DNA from: Moorena sp. SIOASIH
GTDB lineage: Bacteria > Cyanobacteriota > Cyanobacteriia > Cyanobacteriales > Coleofasciculaceae
Assembly (NCBI RefSeq): GCF_010671925.1
Contig: NZ_JAAHIH010000001.1
Span: 1 to 64,000 of the forward strand
DNA length: 64,000 nucleotides
Reading direction: 5' to 3'
The position numbers were made by a program, and so were the translations under genes. Positions within the stretch are counted from its first letter, which is position 1. Every line of letters starts with the position of its first letter. The notes under the pieces are model-generated. The model made no database searches, was not told the origin of the DNA, and saw only the letters and a list, made by a program, of their open reading frames with translations. Below are positions 35,238-44,647 of this stretch, piece after piece.

Positions 35238-35425
35238 TTCAATTAAATCCCGAGCTGATAAACATGAATCAATATATGAATATAATCTAATTCTAAGCCT
35301 ATATTCCCAACTTCTTCGATCTTCCCAACTTCTTCTATGGCATGACAGTTAGCTAATCTTACCTACTACCAGTATGTAGCACATGCCTGAGTAAGATTGA
35401 CCCAAAATTGATTTAAATCCCTGTA

Positions 35426-35512
35426 CGGAGAGGGGGGGATTCGAACCCCCGATGGCTTTGACACCATAACAGATTTCGAGTCTGCCACCTTAAACCACTC
35501 GGACACCCCTCC
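35426..35512 (-). tRNA. tRNA-Ser (anticodon CGA)
   Basis: The minus strand folds as a class II tRNA of 87 nt. The acceptor stem is GGAGGGG with CCTCTCC (one G-T pair) and the discriminator is G. The anticodon loop is CTCGAAA, giving anticodon CGA (reads UCG). A long variable arm (TATGGTGTCAAAGCCAT) and T-arm GGGGGTTCGAATCCCCC follow. CCA is not encoded. Confidence 0.95.
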
Positions 35513-35737
35513 ATGATCTAGTCAAGCCGCACCCCAGACTTCATCTGAAATTTGAACACAAAACCCTGGAATTTGTCAAGCCTGCCGTTTAAAACTCAGA
35601 CATGGCTAGGTAGTCAATGTTCCCTGAGCTAACGGATTGAATTGACTATTTCGCGCTAGGTTTTTTAGCAAACAGCGATAGCAGTCAGATCAAGTCCAGT
35701 GGCATAGGGAATTGTATAGCGGGAAATGGGATCACCA

Positions 35738-38098
35738 TCAAGGAACATCAATGTCTATCTCAATATCTTCAACAGTAGTCTTAAAACCACCATCCGGTGT
35801 CCACTGGATAGCACCATCACGGCCTGTCCAATAGAGGGTCATCTTAGCATTACGCATTAGTTTCGCGGTGTAGGAATCCACTACATTCGATGATGCGATC
35901 GCAATTTTTGGCTGCAGGGCATCGAGGAATTCTGGCCTCAGACTTTTTCCCGACCACCAAAGTACTTGTAGCTCAGGGAAACGGATGGTTTTGGCTAACT
36001 GTTTTTGGAAGCCTGGTTTGAGGTCTCCTAGGAGTAACCAATTTTGGTCAATGATGCGCATCAGCAACACTGGTGGTTCAGTGTTGACTAATTCTATTGA
36101 TGTAGAGCCAACAGAGAGTATTTCACCCACAGGAATTGGTTGGTAGTAACCCTGCCTAGATGCTACTGCACTAGCGATAGAGTTACGGGTGACAATATCG
36201 TTCCAATTTTGAGCCTGAGACAATGGTCGTTGTAAATCAGTGTTATCGTAGAATGTGTCGATCGGTAAACTACCTAGAACCTGAACCCAACCACTTCTGA
36301 GTTGGGGCTGCTTGTCGAGAGCAACCGCCCAATTAATATGATTGATACCTTGCTTTTGCAGAAAAGGCAGCACTGTAAACCTTACTGTATCAGGGTTGCC
36401 ACTATTGAGCAACGTTACTTGTCCCTGGTCTTGAATCACTAAAATTTGGTCATTTCCTGTAGCTAGCACTGTAACTTGAAACAATTTTGACGCTTGTTGC
36501 CATTGGGGCAACACCACCACAGTGACAGCAACGAGACTAATCAGCCACCAACGAGGATGTAACCATTTAATCAAGCAAGCTAGAGCAATTAGCCCGTAGA
36601 GGAATAACAGTTGCCCTAGGGAAATTTTGCCCACCGCTACAGAACTTCCTGGCAACTGATTGAAAAATTGCACTAGTCCCATCAGTCCATGGGTTGGGTA
36701 ATACAGTAACCAAGCCAGTCCACTTCCTGCTGTTGGCCAAATTAGTCCTGCCAAGGCACTGACAATTCCACCCAAAGTGATTATAGAAATTAGGGGTGTA
36801 GCAATAACACTAACTGGTATAGAGTAGCTGGCAACAACTTGAAAAACATACAGTTGCAGGGGTAGAGTCCAAACTGCTGCTGCAATTGGCACAGCAACTA
36901 GGGATGCGATCGCAGGTGGCAACCAATCCAAACGTTGGATAATCCCTGGTGCAGTGACTAGTAATCCTAGGGTGGCCAGAAAACTCAGCTGAAATCCCAA
37001 ATCCCAGATCCACAAAGGATTAAATAGGAGTAACAGTGTTGCTGCTAACAAGAGTGACCCTAAAGGCTTAACTTTCCGTGCCGTCACTAATGCAATTAGG
37101 GCACCCACCCCCATCAGAGCCGCCCGCATTACTGATGGCTGCAGTCCAGTTAATGCCACGTAAATTAACAGTACACTCAAGCTAATACTGAACTGCTTTC
37201 CTTTGCTTAAACCCCTGGTAACGGCTAAGACAAAACCCAACAGCAAAGATACATGGAATCCAGATGCTGCTAAGGTATAGGCTAACCCAGCCTGAATAAA
37301 TTGATCGCGGATATCGTAGGGCAAATCAACAGCACGACGTCCTAAAACCATTGAACTGACTAACGGACCTGTGGGAGAGCCTAAAAAGCGAACTTGGGAA
37401 CGGATAATACGTTGTCGCAGTCTCCACCATCCCCAGGGTTTGCCAATAGTTTCCTCATCAAAGTTTATTTGACGCCCACTCAAACCAGCAAAAGCCCCTT
37501 GACGAGCAAGATAGGCTCCAAAATCAAAGGCTCCCGGATTAGTCACTGGCTTGGGTTTATATAAAACCCCAGTTACGCTAATTATCTGACCTGGATATAT
37601 CCCAGTTCCTTGAAGTAATGGCACAGTTACATACAACTTGCCTGTCACTCCTTGACTTATCGCTCCCCCATCTTCGCGACTTTCAATTTCAGTTAACTGA
37701 GTAGCTTGTAACCAAAATTGTGTACGCTGATTTCGGGTCAGGCGAGGCATACTCTCCACTTTGCCTTCAACCTTAAACAGTTGCTCTGGAGCAATGCTAT
37801 TGGTTGAGGGGACATATTCGCTAATGTCATTCAGTTCTGGTTGTGGTACCCGCAATTGAAAATAGACCACCGCCAAGGCCGAGATTAGTCCTGCTGCTAC
37901 CCATAATCTTGGTTTTGGTCCTGTGCGCCAGAAGCTGGGGAATGCGATCGCAGCCACTATCCCTGTGACAACGAATCCTGTTACCAAAGCTCTGTACTCT
38001 TGCCAGGGAATCTCACCAGTCGGTAAGTTGAGAATCCCTGTAGAAACTAAGCCGAGAATATAAGCAAGACTTATTACTGTACCACTGGCAGGCTTCAT
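35738..38098 (-). CDS. comEC: ComEC/Rec2 family DNA-uptake channel
   Basis: ATG 38098 overlaps the upstream DUF4079 stop (ATGA), giving 786 residues. Layout: N-terminal transmembrane helices, an OB-like DUF4131 region (FKVEGKVESMPRLTRNQRTQ), the competence domain with YTLAASGFHVSLLLGFV, many helices, and a C-terminal beta-lactamase-like domain. In that last domain (VTVLATGNDQILVIQDQGQV and on) the metal-binding THxDxDH motif is not present; the corresponding stretch reads NWAVALDKQP. The channel may import DNA single strands, but this copy's nuclease-like domain looks inactive. Confidence 0.88.
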   Translation of the reverse strand: MKPASGTVISLAYILGLVSTGILNLPTGEIPWQEYRALVTGFVVTGIVAAIAFPSFWRTGPKPRLWVAAGLISALAVVYFQLRVPQPELNDISEYVPSTNSIAPEQLFKVEGKVESMPRLTRNQRTQFWLQATQLTEIESREDGGAISQGVTGKLYVTVPLLQGTGIYPGQIISVTGVLYKPKPVTNPGAFDFGAYLARQGAFAGLSGRQINFDEETIGKPWGWWRLRQRIIRSQVRFLGSPTGPLVSSMVLGRRAVDLPYDIRDQFIQAGLAYTLAASGFHVSLLLGFVLAVTRGLSKGKQFSISLSVLLIYVALTGLQPSVMRAALMGVGALIALVTARKVKPLGSLLLAATLLLLFNPLWIWDLGFQLSFLATLGLLVTAPGIIQRLDWLPPAIASLVAVPIAAAVWTLPLQLYVFQVVASYSIPVSVIATPLISIITLGGIVSALAGLIWPTAGSGLAWLLYYPTHGLMGLVQFFNQLPGSSVAVGKISLGQLLFLYGLIALACLIKWLHPRWWLISLVAVTVVVLPQWQQASKLFQVTVLATGNDQILVIQDQGQVTLLNSGNPDTVRFTVLPFLQKQGINHINWAVALDKQPQLRSGWVQVLGSLPIDTFYDNTDLQRPLSQAQNWNDIVTRNSIASAVASRQGYYQPIPVGEILSVGSTSIELVNTEPPVLLMRIIDQNWLLLGDLKPGFQKQLAKTIRFPELQVLWWSGKSLRPEFLDALQPKIAIASSNVVDSYTAKLMRNAKMTLYWTGRDGAIQWTPDGGFKTTVEDIEIDIDVP

Positions 38099-38577
38099 CA
38101 GATCGATAAACCTAGCTTTAAGCCCAAAACAACATGAAGCAATAGCAGGCAAAGTGCCATACTTCCTAAGTAGGCATGAACGCTACGCACCAATGGTTTG
38201 TTCCCGCCAAAGCCAGTCAAGGCAATCACCCCATTAGCAGCCAGCAAAATCAGTACGATTGATCCTGTCCAAAAGTGGGGGCTTTCGAGAATTGGCTGAT
38301 ACTGCATTACCAGAGACAAAACCCCACCCGTGTAGCCACCTGCGATAAAAATGAACATCCAGGGTGCTATTTTTCGATGATCACTGCGACTCTGTAGTGC
38401 TATTTCAGGATCAGATACTACTCGGCCACGCCATCCTGCTATTCCCACAAAGCTACCCATAATCAATACCACAATTCCCATCATCAATGGGTGTCCCCAA
38501 TGCACCACTGGCTCAGGAATACCTAAAATCCTAAATTGGTTAGCAATTGGTTCTAAGAGCTGACTGAAATTTCCCAC
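38098..38577 (-). CDS. DUF4079 family membrane protein
   Basis: This 159-residue protein has four predicted transmembrane helices. It has VHWGHPLMMGIV and SVHAYLGSMALCLLLLHVVLG, conserved His residues in helices 1 and 4 that recall cytochrome b561-like haem ligation. It matches the cyanobacterial/plastid DUF4079 family. It is translationally coupled to comEC (ATGA). Confidence 0.85.
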   Translation of the reverse strand: MGNFSQLLEPIANQFRILGIPEPVVHWGHPLMMGIVVLIMGSFVGIAGWRGRVVSDPEIALQSRSDHRKIAPWMFIFIAGGYTGGVLSLVMQYQPILESPHFWTGSIVLILLAANGVIALTGFGGNKPLVRSVHAYLGSMALCLLLLHVVLGLKLGLSI

Positions 38578-39160
38578 CAGTTTAAAACTATCCTCTCGAT
38601 TAAGGTTTACCTAGCTTAAGTAACCATCTTTGTAGCATATTCACCATTTGATTGGGCAAGAAACTCTCAACATGCCCAGATAGTGATGTTTAGATTCCTT
38701 GACACTTGCCTCAAACGAGGAAACAGACAATTTCATTCACTCGCAGCTCAAGGTGAACAAACGATCACGCCAGATCATAGAAGACTGTCCCTGGTCCAAA
38801 GGAGACCCAGGGCTTTAGCCCCCAGGGCAAAGCCATCTAAATTTTTTTTGACAAATTACTTTGACTATGCATCGAAGACTTGAAAGCACACCGCTAAGGG
38901 TATCTCTTCGAGATCCCCATTTGTTAGAGGGCGATGCGGCATAGCCGACGCTACGCGAACACTTACTAGCTTATTAGTGACAATATTAGTGACAATAATT
39001 TAATAACCCACATTGCTCACTCCTCACTCCTCACTTCCTCACCCCGCCACTGCCACTATTTTTTTGATAATGATAATTCTTTTAAAGAAAACTAGTAATA
39101 CTAAATAGGTGCGATTACCCTGGCAAATTGAGAATTCTTATATATCCAAATTAGTATTTA
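38578..39160. other. 580-bp intergenic region with palindromic repeats
   Basis: No supported gene. A CCCAGGGCTTTAGCCCCCAG stem followed by a T-rich stretch (about 38805-38850) could act as a + strand terminator. GCATAGCCGACGCTACGCGA at 38940-38959 belongs to the TTCGCGTAGCGTGGC palindrome family. The rest is AT-rich. Confidence 0.5.
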
Positions 39161-40042
39161 CTAATTTTTTTCTATCGCTAAGGTAGCTTTAGAGTTTTTT
39201 AGAGCAATGCCTTTACTATAGACAAGCCAGGTAAAGATGACTAATCCAGCTTCGGTTCCTACTAAATCGTGAAGGATATGAAATAAAGCATTAAAAGTCA
39301 CTTGTGGGTCAGTATAGGGATTCCCTCCAAACTTATCTAGAAGAAACACAAACGTTAAATTGACTCCAACTGAAAAAATTGGGAAAAGAATAATTTTCCA
39401 ATCTTGGAGTATTTTATAGCCTCGATAGGTCAACACACCCAAAACTAGAGTAAGTGCAATATAAATAGGAATCTTAAAATTATCGTTACCGGCTTGATAA
39501 CCTAAAGGGTACAAAATTGAAACAACTAACAGACTAATCGCAAACACAATATTAATTAAATTGGTGATTATAGTAGTCTTCTCCACTAAACCATCGGCCC
39601 ACAGCGCAAATGCTGAAATCAAGAAAAAATAAAACATGAAATTCAGCATCGTAAAATCGTTTTGATAATACCAGCATTGGGTGACGTGCCAACCAATTTC
39701 TGAAGCGATCGCCACCATCACAAAAGCTAGACCCAGTTGGGATGCAAAAATACTTCTCGATGGCAGTCCTAAGTTTTTTAAACTGTTGTAAAAAATTCTC
39801 ATCGCCAGAGGGATGAGGGCAAAAACCAGAACGTGGGTGATAATTAATCCCAGTTTCCAACCACCGACTATACAGGTTCTAGAGGGGTCTGTCGGGGATT
39901 CTGCGATTCCGGGCAATGTGGCGAGAATATAGCCAAATCCAGCTAAACCAATTAAGAAGCAGAGTGCAGTAAACCCTAAGTTGGTAGTAAAAATCTTGCC
40001 ATCGTTATTTTCCTGGGATTTAGTAAACTGCTTTGAAGACAT
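39161..40042 (-). CDS. Polytopic membrane protein of unknown family
   Basis: This 293-residue protein has about eight hydrophobic segments. Possible functional residues cluster near membrane faces: EIGWHVTQCWYYQND (near 120-134) and FHILHDLVGTEAGLVIF (near 255-271), each with Glu and His that could bind metal. I do not recognise the family. It is not part of an obvious operon. Confidence 0.6.
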   Translation of the reverse strand: MSSKQFTKSQENNDGKIFTTNLGFTALCFLIGLAGFGYILATLPGIAESPTDPSRTCIVGGWKLGLIITHVLVFALIPLAMRIFYNSLKNLGLPSRSIFASQLGLAFVMVAIASEIGWHVTQCWYYQNDFTMLNFMFYFFLISAFALWADGLVEKTTIITNLINIVFAISLLVVSILYPLGYQAGNDNFKIPIYIALTLVLGVLTYRGYKILQDWKIILFPIFSVGVNLTFVFLLDKFGGNPYTDPQVTFNALFHILHDLVGTEAGLVIFTWLVYSKGIALKNSKATLAIEKN

Positions 40043-40224
40043 TCATACAGCTCCTGCTCATAGACAACTAAAACAAATCGCCGAAATCGCTGGAGGAGTC
40101 TCCCCACAGCCTGATATCAACTACTAATTCTCTCACAAGAACTATCCCTGGAATCTAATAGTTAAGATAAATTTTAGGTTATCATTGATAAATGTTAAGT
40201 AACCATCAAATTTATAATGATTAC

Positions 40225-40260
40225 GTTACATATCTTTGTTAATATATAGATTGCTTTACA
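40225..40260. promoter_or_regulatory. Candidate HLR1-like regulatory motif, repeated at 48740
   Basis: A 36-bp block starting GTTACATATCTTTG and ending AGATTGCTTTACA is conserved at the same length at 48740-48775. GTTACATA and TTTACAA half-sites recall the HLR1 element bound by RpaB in cyanobacteria, but the spacing is not the standard 2 nt. It lies 183 bp upstream of the membrane-protein gene (minus) and 263 bp upstream of the GDSL gene (plus). Function is a guess. Confidence 0.3.
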
Positions 40261-41151
40261 AGTGTGATGGGTAAATCCCCTGTACTTTAATCGGGGGATA
40301 TAAGCGAACGGATGAATTGATTCATCGGTGATGTGGGTCGTTAATGTACGCTAAAACTTTGTGAGTGCTAATCTGGCCAGTGGTGTCAAACATATACGAA
40401 TGTGTCCACAAACTTGGCAATCTCAACAGGTCTGGAAATTATTGTCTAAGCAATAATGATATTCGTAATTGGTTTGTTCATTGCTGTTACTATACCTCAC
40501 GCTTACTAGGAAACGCTATAGTATGAAGCAAAAATTATCCCCAAAATTGACCTTAATCGCCGCTTATTGCATCAGCCTATTTGAGTTTTCTCCCACCGCA
40601 GAGGCGCTCACCATCGATCAATGGTCTCTCAAGATTATGCCTTTGGGAGACTCAAACACTCGTGGGAAAGCATTGGATCGAGCCGGATATCGAGATGACC
40701 TGTGGGCATTGTTTAAAGATAATGGCTATAGATTGACACTCCCCGGTCTAAAGACGCGGGGATTCTTCGCTCAACGACCCGACTTGCTGAACCTGGCCGG
40801 AACCAAGAACAGTAGAGGCCAAATCTCCCGAAGTGTTCGGATCAAGGATCCAGGTTCCGGTGTGCCCCACCGTACCCAAGGCTTTTTTCAGGATGTTGAC
40901 TGCGGCGTTGTGGTCTCGGTCTAATTTACAGCCACACTTACAGACGTGAGTCCTAGTTGATAGTGACTTCTTGACTACCTCGCCGCATTCTGAGCAATTC
41001 TGGCGCGGTCTAGCGGGATTCACTGCAACCGTTACTCTGCAAAACTTTCTGCCAAAATGCTCTAACCATTTCCTAAATTGATACCAACCTGCATCATTAA
41101 TAGACTTGGCTAAACAATGATTCTTAACTAGGTTCTTTACTCTCAAATCTT

Positions 41152-41173
41152 GCCTTACGGCACGCTGCGCGAA
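41152..41173. repeat. 22-bp palindromic repeat inserted in tnpB
   Basis: On the minus strand the insert reads TTCGCGCAGCGTGCCGTAAG then GC. It matches repeats at 46171-46192, 44667-44682 and 53510-53540 (TTCGCGYAGCGTGGCC...). The insertion point is inside the GAA codon of the RuvC-II motif. Confidence 0.8.
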
Positions 41174-41231
41174 CATAGGCGACCAAGTCGTTAGACCGGA
41201 TTACGCAACGTGCCAGTCTCTTGGCATGTTC

Positions 41232-41255
41232 TATGCGCTTCGCGCAGGCTTCGCC
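41232..41255. repeat. 24-bp palindromic repeat inserted in-frame in tnpB
   Basis: Encodes an extra eight residues (GEACAKRI) between RQRV and EHAKR, where related TnpB proteins read RQRxEHAKR without them. The sequence (TATGCGCTTCGCGCAGGCTT then CGCC) is of the short palindromic repeat type seen through the window. Confidence 0.6.
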
Positions 41256-42894
41256 AACACGTTGCCTACTTATTTTGAGGTGTTGCCTACCTAGTCTATT
41301 AATTGCCTTCTTTCGGTTAGCAGAGCCTTTCTTTTTTCGAGAAACTCGACGCTGATAAAACTTTAATCGCTTTTCCCCCGTCCTGTAAAAACGGGGGTTA
41401 GGTTCAGTGTTCCCTCTAGAATCGGTATAGAAGTCTTTTAACCCTACGTCCAATCCTACAGTAGCGTCAACCGGGTCTAATTGTTCTTCGTTCGTCACAG
41501 AGATGCAAAACTGAACATAGTAACCATCAGCCCTCTTAACAATGCGAACCCGTTTGATTTGCTTCTTGTCGAAGCGCCATAAGTCCCAGGTACCCTTGAG
41601 TTTTAGCTTTCCTATTCCTTTCTTGTCACTGAATGTAATTGATTTATTGTCAGGGGAAAGTTTCCATCCTGATTGCTTATATTCGACAGAGCGACAGTGT
41701 TTTTGAAAGCGGGGAAAACCTTTCTTTCCAGATACCTTTTTCTTGCAGTTTTCAAAGAAGCGAGAAATCGATGACCACGCCCTTTCAGCCGCAGCTTGTC
41801 GGGCAGTAGAATTTAACTCATTGGCAAAAGGGAATTCTTTAGCTAGTATCTTGCAGTACTTGCTAAGGTCATATTTTCCTGTTCCTTTGTTATCCATCCA
41901 TAAACGAATGCAGCTATTACGGATAAACTTAACTGTCCGAATTGCTTCGTCTATAGCTTGATATTGAAGGGATTTACCATATGCTTTAAACTCTATTATG
42001 ATCATCAGAACTCGACCTCTTATGTGATATTGTTACGCTAACACAGTTAGCGAAAACCGTCAACTCAAAATCAAATCTTTTTCACGGCGGCTAAAGACCG
42101 CTGCGACCCTTCATCCCGGAGACTAAACCTTAGAATAGTGCAGCATTACAACAATATCTGTCACTTTTGATGCATAGCCTACCAACTATAAAGGCTGCAC
42201 TATTCTTGCGGTAACTTCTGACCCGCTCGCTTTGTGACGGGGCTTTCGGGTATCGGGGATTTTTGTAAATTTTGTGGGAAGCGCTACCTCAGAAAATCCC
42301 GAAATAGTTTTAGGCCAAAACAACACATATGTGTTTGACAAAGACCATCAAGGGCATGGGGGATTTGCCATAGCTGGTGTTGGAGCATCTAATGCGTGGT
42401 CGGATTTAAACTCCGAAATAGAAGATTGGCTGAAGCAGGCAAGACCGGAGATTGTCTTATTAATGGCTGGCACAAACGACATCCTTTTTCAGAATGAAAG
42501 TCCTGAAGATACGGTCAATGAAATGATTTTACTCATTGATAAAATTCTCGCCTGGTCAGATCAGGTATATTTGTTTGTCTCTTCAATTCCCCCCATTAAC
42601 CCCTCTGCACTGCAGGATGGTACTCTCAAGACTCAGAAAGCTGATAAATACAATAACCTATTGGCAAATTTGCTGAGGGGAGAAAGTTATAAAAACAAGA
42701 ACATTCGATTTATTGATAACCGCGATATATTCACCCCTGATCACATGCTTGAGGATGGTATTCACCTAACCCCAGAGGGTTACAAAAAGTTGGCTCAGGC
42801 TTGGTTCAAAATGATGATCGGCATCCGTACCAGGGAAAAGCAACATGATATTCCTATAGATGTTCCCGTTGAGATCGAGATCTATAGTAATTGA

Positions 42895-43421
42895 GAAAAA
42901 AATCTGTAGCTGTTGAGACTACAAAATCCGTCGCTACGATAACTTCCGGTAGGGTTTGCTTCTAACGGGGCGACAGGTCAGCTAGAACGTAGCTATAATA
43001 AGTAACCTACCTCTTAGCCCTCGTAAATAATACTCCAATTTATTGCGATTTAAGCTGATCAACCTGGCGGGGTGACAAGAGTAGCTAGAAAGCCGACATA
43101 ATCAAGGTCATAGCTTTGAGAGCTTGCTGATAAAATGGGCGTTGATTTGAAGATAAATTAACTGTTCTATTTTTTATTAATTAATTGGCACACTTGGGAG
43201 TAAAAATTAAGCCAGTTGTAACCATATAATCCAAAACCTGTTAAGTAAAGTTACACTTTCTGTGAAACACAGGATAGAGAGACAAATCAGCTCAAGAACA
43301 ATAAGGTAACGCTGTCGCGTTGTTTACTTGTTGGCAACGATTCTGATAGCTGGTCAGCTACCTAAAAAGGAAGGCTAGAAGCCCCGTCTCTTTAGAGCGG
43401 GGTGCTGACGTTCAGCGAAGT
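42895..43421. other. 530-bp intergenic region with a solitary IS200/IS605-type end
   Basis: No gene. CCCCGTCTCTTTAGAGCGGG plus G at 43382-43402 is a stem like the right end of the element at 40742-40762 (CCCCGGTCT/AGACGCGGGG), suggesting a leftover element end directly after the methyltransferase stop. It could also serve as a weak terminator. Confidence 0.5.
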
Positions 43422-44321
43422 TCAAATAGAGCGCATGGTCAGAGATTTTGCTAACGTTTGATAACTGGCAGGATGACCTGCAAAATATCCCGAGAGATAA
43501 TACCTGGCAGGTTCATAATGATTTTCAGCCGTGAAGGGATCCAAAAATTGATCACTAACCAAATCTTTTCTGACAAAAAATGCATTAACACCCGATAAGT
43601 TACAGCCCACAAGATAATACCCTTTTTTATCTAAATTGACCTCAAAAAACTTTAATGAAGCCCCAAAACAATCATCTTTTTCCCATCTGTGTGTCGCATC
43701 ATAGTCCATACAATATAAAATGGGTGGTGTGAACTTGGCATTATATTCAACGATAATTACTCTGGGACTTATACAGGTGATTGCATCAATAATATGATAG
43801 TCATTACCATCAATATCCACTGATAATAGATCGATTTCATTAGCGTCTATATTGGCAGAAATCAATTCGTTAATATTCTCTTTTGTAATAAAGGATTTAA
43901 CGATTTTTAACTGACCATTTTCTATGACTTTATGAAAATATTTTCTAATTTTATCTACCGAACTAGACGACGCATCGATCCATAGACCTTGCCAATGATC
44001 AAAAAGCAGGGCAAGGCTATTGTTTTCTAAGCCATTGCCAATGCCAAATTCAACAAAGATTTGATTGGTTACACCAATCCGGTTAAAGATTTCTCTAATA
44101 ATGCCATCTTCATCACTTTGAGAATAAACTTTACTTCCGAAAGGAATTAAACACTGAGGATTTTGATAGCGTTCACTTGTCCTTAAACGTTCTATTTCTT
44201 GAATAATCGGAATCTGTTTAATCCGCTTCCGAATTGTTAACTCATAGCCGATATCCTGGATGATAGGCTTAATCAATTTTTGTATTCTTTGGAGTGGCAT
44301 AAACCGATTGTTTTCATACAA
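43422..44321 (-). CDS. FkbM-like SAM-dependent methyltransferase
   Basis: This 299-residue protein has QIFVEFGIGNGLENNSLALL (about 88-107) as SAM motif I, LWIDASSSSVDKI as motif II (acidic ribose ligand), and IDLLSVDIDGNDYHIID near 160 as the FkbM-type acidic post-motif. IIVEYNAKFTPPI follows. FkbM-type enzymes O-methylate sugars or natural products. It is flanked by transposon debris and could have arrived with it. Confidence 0.75.
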   Translation of the reverse strand: MYENNRFMPLQRIQKLIKPIIQDIGYELTIRKRIKQIPIIQEIERLRTSERYQNPQCLIPFGSKVYSQSDEDGIIREIFNRIGVTNQIFVEFGIGNGLENNSLALLFDHWQGLWIDASSSSVDKIRKYFHKVIENGQLKIVKSFITKENINELISANIDANEIDLLSVDIDGNDYHIIDAITCISPRVIIVEYNAKFTPPILYCMDYDATHRWEKDDCFGASLKFFEVNLDKKGYYLVGCNLSGVNAFFVRKDLVSDQFLDPFTAENHYEPARYYLSGYFAGHPASYQTLAKSLTMRSI

Positions 44322-44528
44322 GAACTAACAAATTTTCGGTCAACAGGTTGTTTGAAGACCATTGTTCACCTCCTCCCGACGCCAACGTTTCACGTTTGGC
44401 GCGGGATTCCCAAACCTCACGATTTGGGTTTCTGCTTGTTTCCACTAGGGGATGTTGCACCTGCCTTAACAGATTTACTTTGCTCAGGTCTAAGTAGGTG
44501 GGTTTAATTATCCGTAAAATAGCAAGTG

Positions 44529-44634
44529 ATATCAAATCCGGTTAGTACAGACAGTAAAAAATATTTGTCTTTGTCTGACTCTACCGTTGTTTGATCCTAA
44601 TCCTAATCCTGTTTTTGCTTTCCGGATTTGGTAT
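44529..44634. repeat. 106-bp inverted-repeat element (ATACCAAATCCGG family, copy A)
   Basis: Left end ATATCAAATCCGGTT (44529-44543), right end TCCGGATTTGGTAT (44621-44634). A second copy of nearly equal length lies at 48321-48425 with unrelated interior. Fits a miniature inverted-repeat element. The rest of 44322-44702 has no supported gene. Confidence 0.7.
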
Positions 44635-44647
44635 GAGAATGAAGCTT

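Larger units (their letters stand above)
40748..42005 (-). pseudogene. TnpB gene frameshifted by a 22-bp palindromic repeat
   Basis: The first frame (42005-41124) has GLDVGLKD (RuvC-I Asp186) and stops soon after DLVAY. The second frame (41176-40748) resumes QDLRVKNLVKNHCLAKSIND, the zinc ribbon CSEC...CKCGC and DRDHNAAVNIL (RuvC-III). Deleting 41152-41173 restores VAYEDLRVKNL, including the RuvC-II Glu codon, which the insertion splits. So the nuclease is inactive by frameshift and by loss of a catalytic residue. Confidence 0.85.
40739..42264 (-). mobile_element. IS200/IS605-superfamily tnpB-only element inserted in the GDSL gene
   Basis: Boundaries come from the reconstructed host gene. 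On the minus strand the flank next to the left end is TTTAC, fitting the TTAC-type target of this family, and no target duplication is seen, as expected. A stem CCCCGGTCT/AGACGCGGGG lies at 40742-40762 near the right end. An exact 13-bp inverted repeat (AGAATAGTGCAGC) at 42132-42144 and 42194-42206 lies upstream of tnpB. Length is 1,526 bp. Confidence 0.8.
40523..42894 (+). pseudogene. SGNH/GDSL hydrolase gene interrupted by a tnpB element
   Basis: The 5' part (40523-40738) encodes a signal peptide (MKQKLSPKLTLIAAYCISLF...) and block I IMPLGDSNTRG with the nucleophile Ser44. The 3' part (42265-42894) encodes the other blocks: HQGHGGFAI, LMAGTNDI and DGIHLTPEGYKKLA with the catalytic Asp-His. 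Removing 40739-42264 joins the parts in frame as GYRLT+VNFVGS, giving a normal 281-residue exported esterase/lipase. As it stands the gene is split and the product would be inactive. Confidence 0.85.

Noticed and set aside
40256-40468. Possible IS200 tnpA remnant near the CCCCT...CGGGGG stem at 40275-40300
   Set aside because: No frame gave convincing tnpA motifs; only a short hairpin is visible.
44314-44535. 73-codon minus-strand frame upstream of the methyltransferase
   Set aside because: May be a worn transposon end, but no TnpB motif could be recognised, so it is not called.
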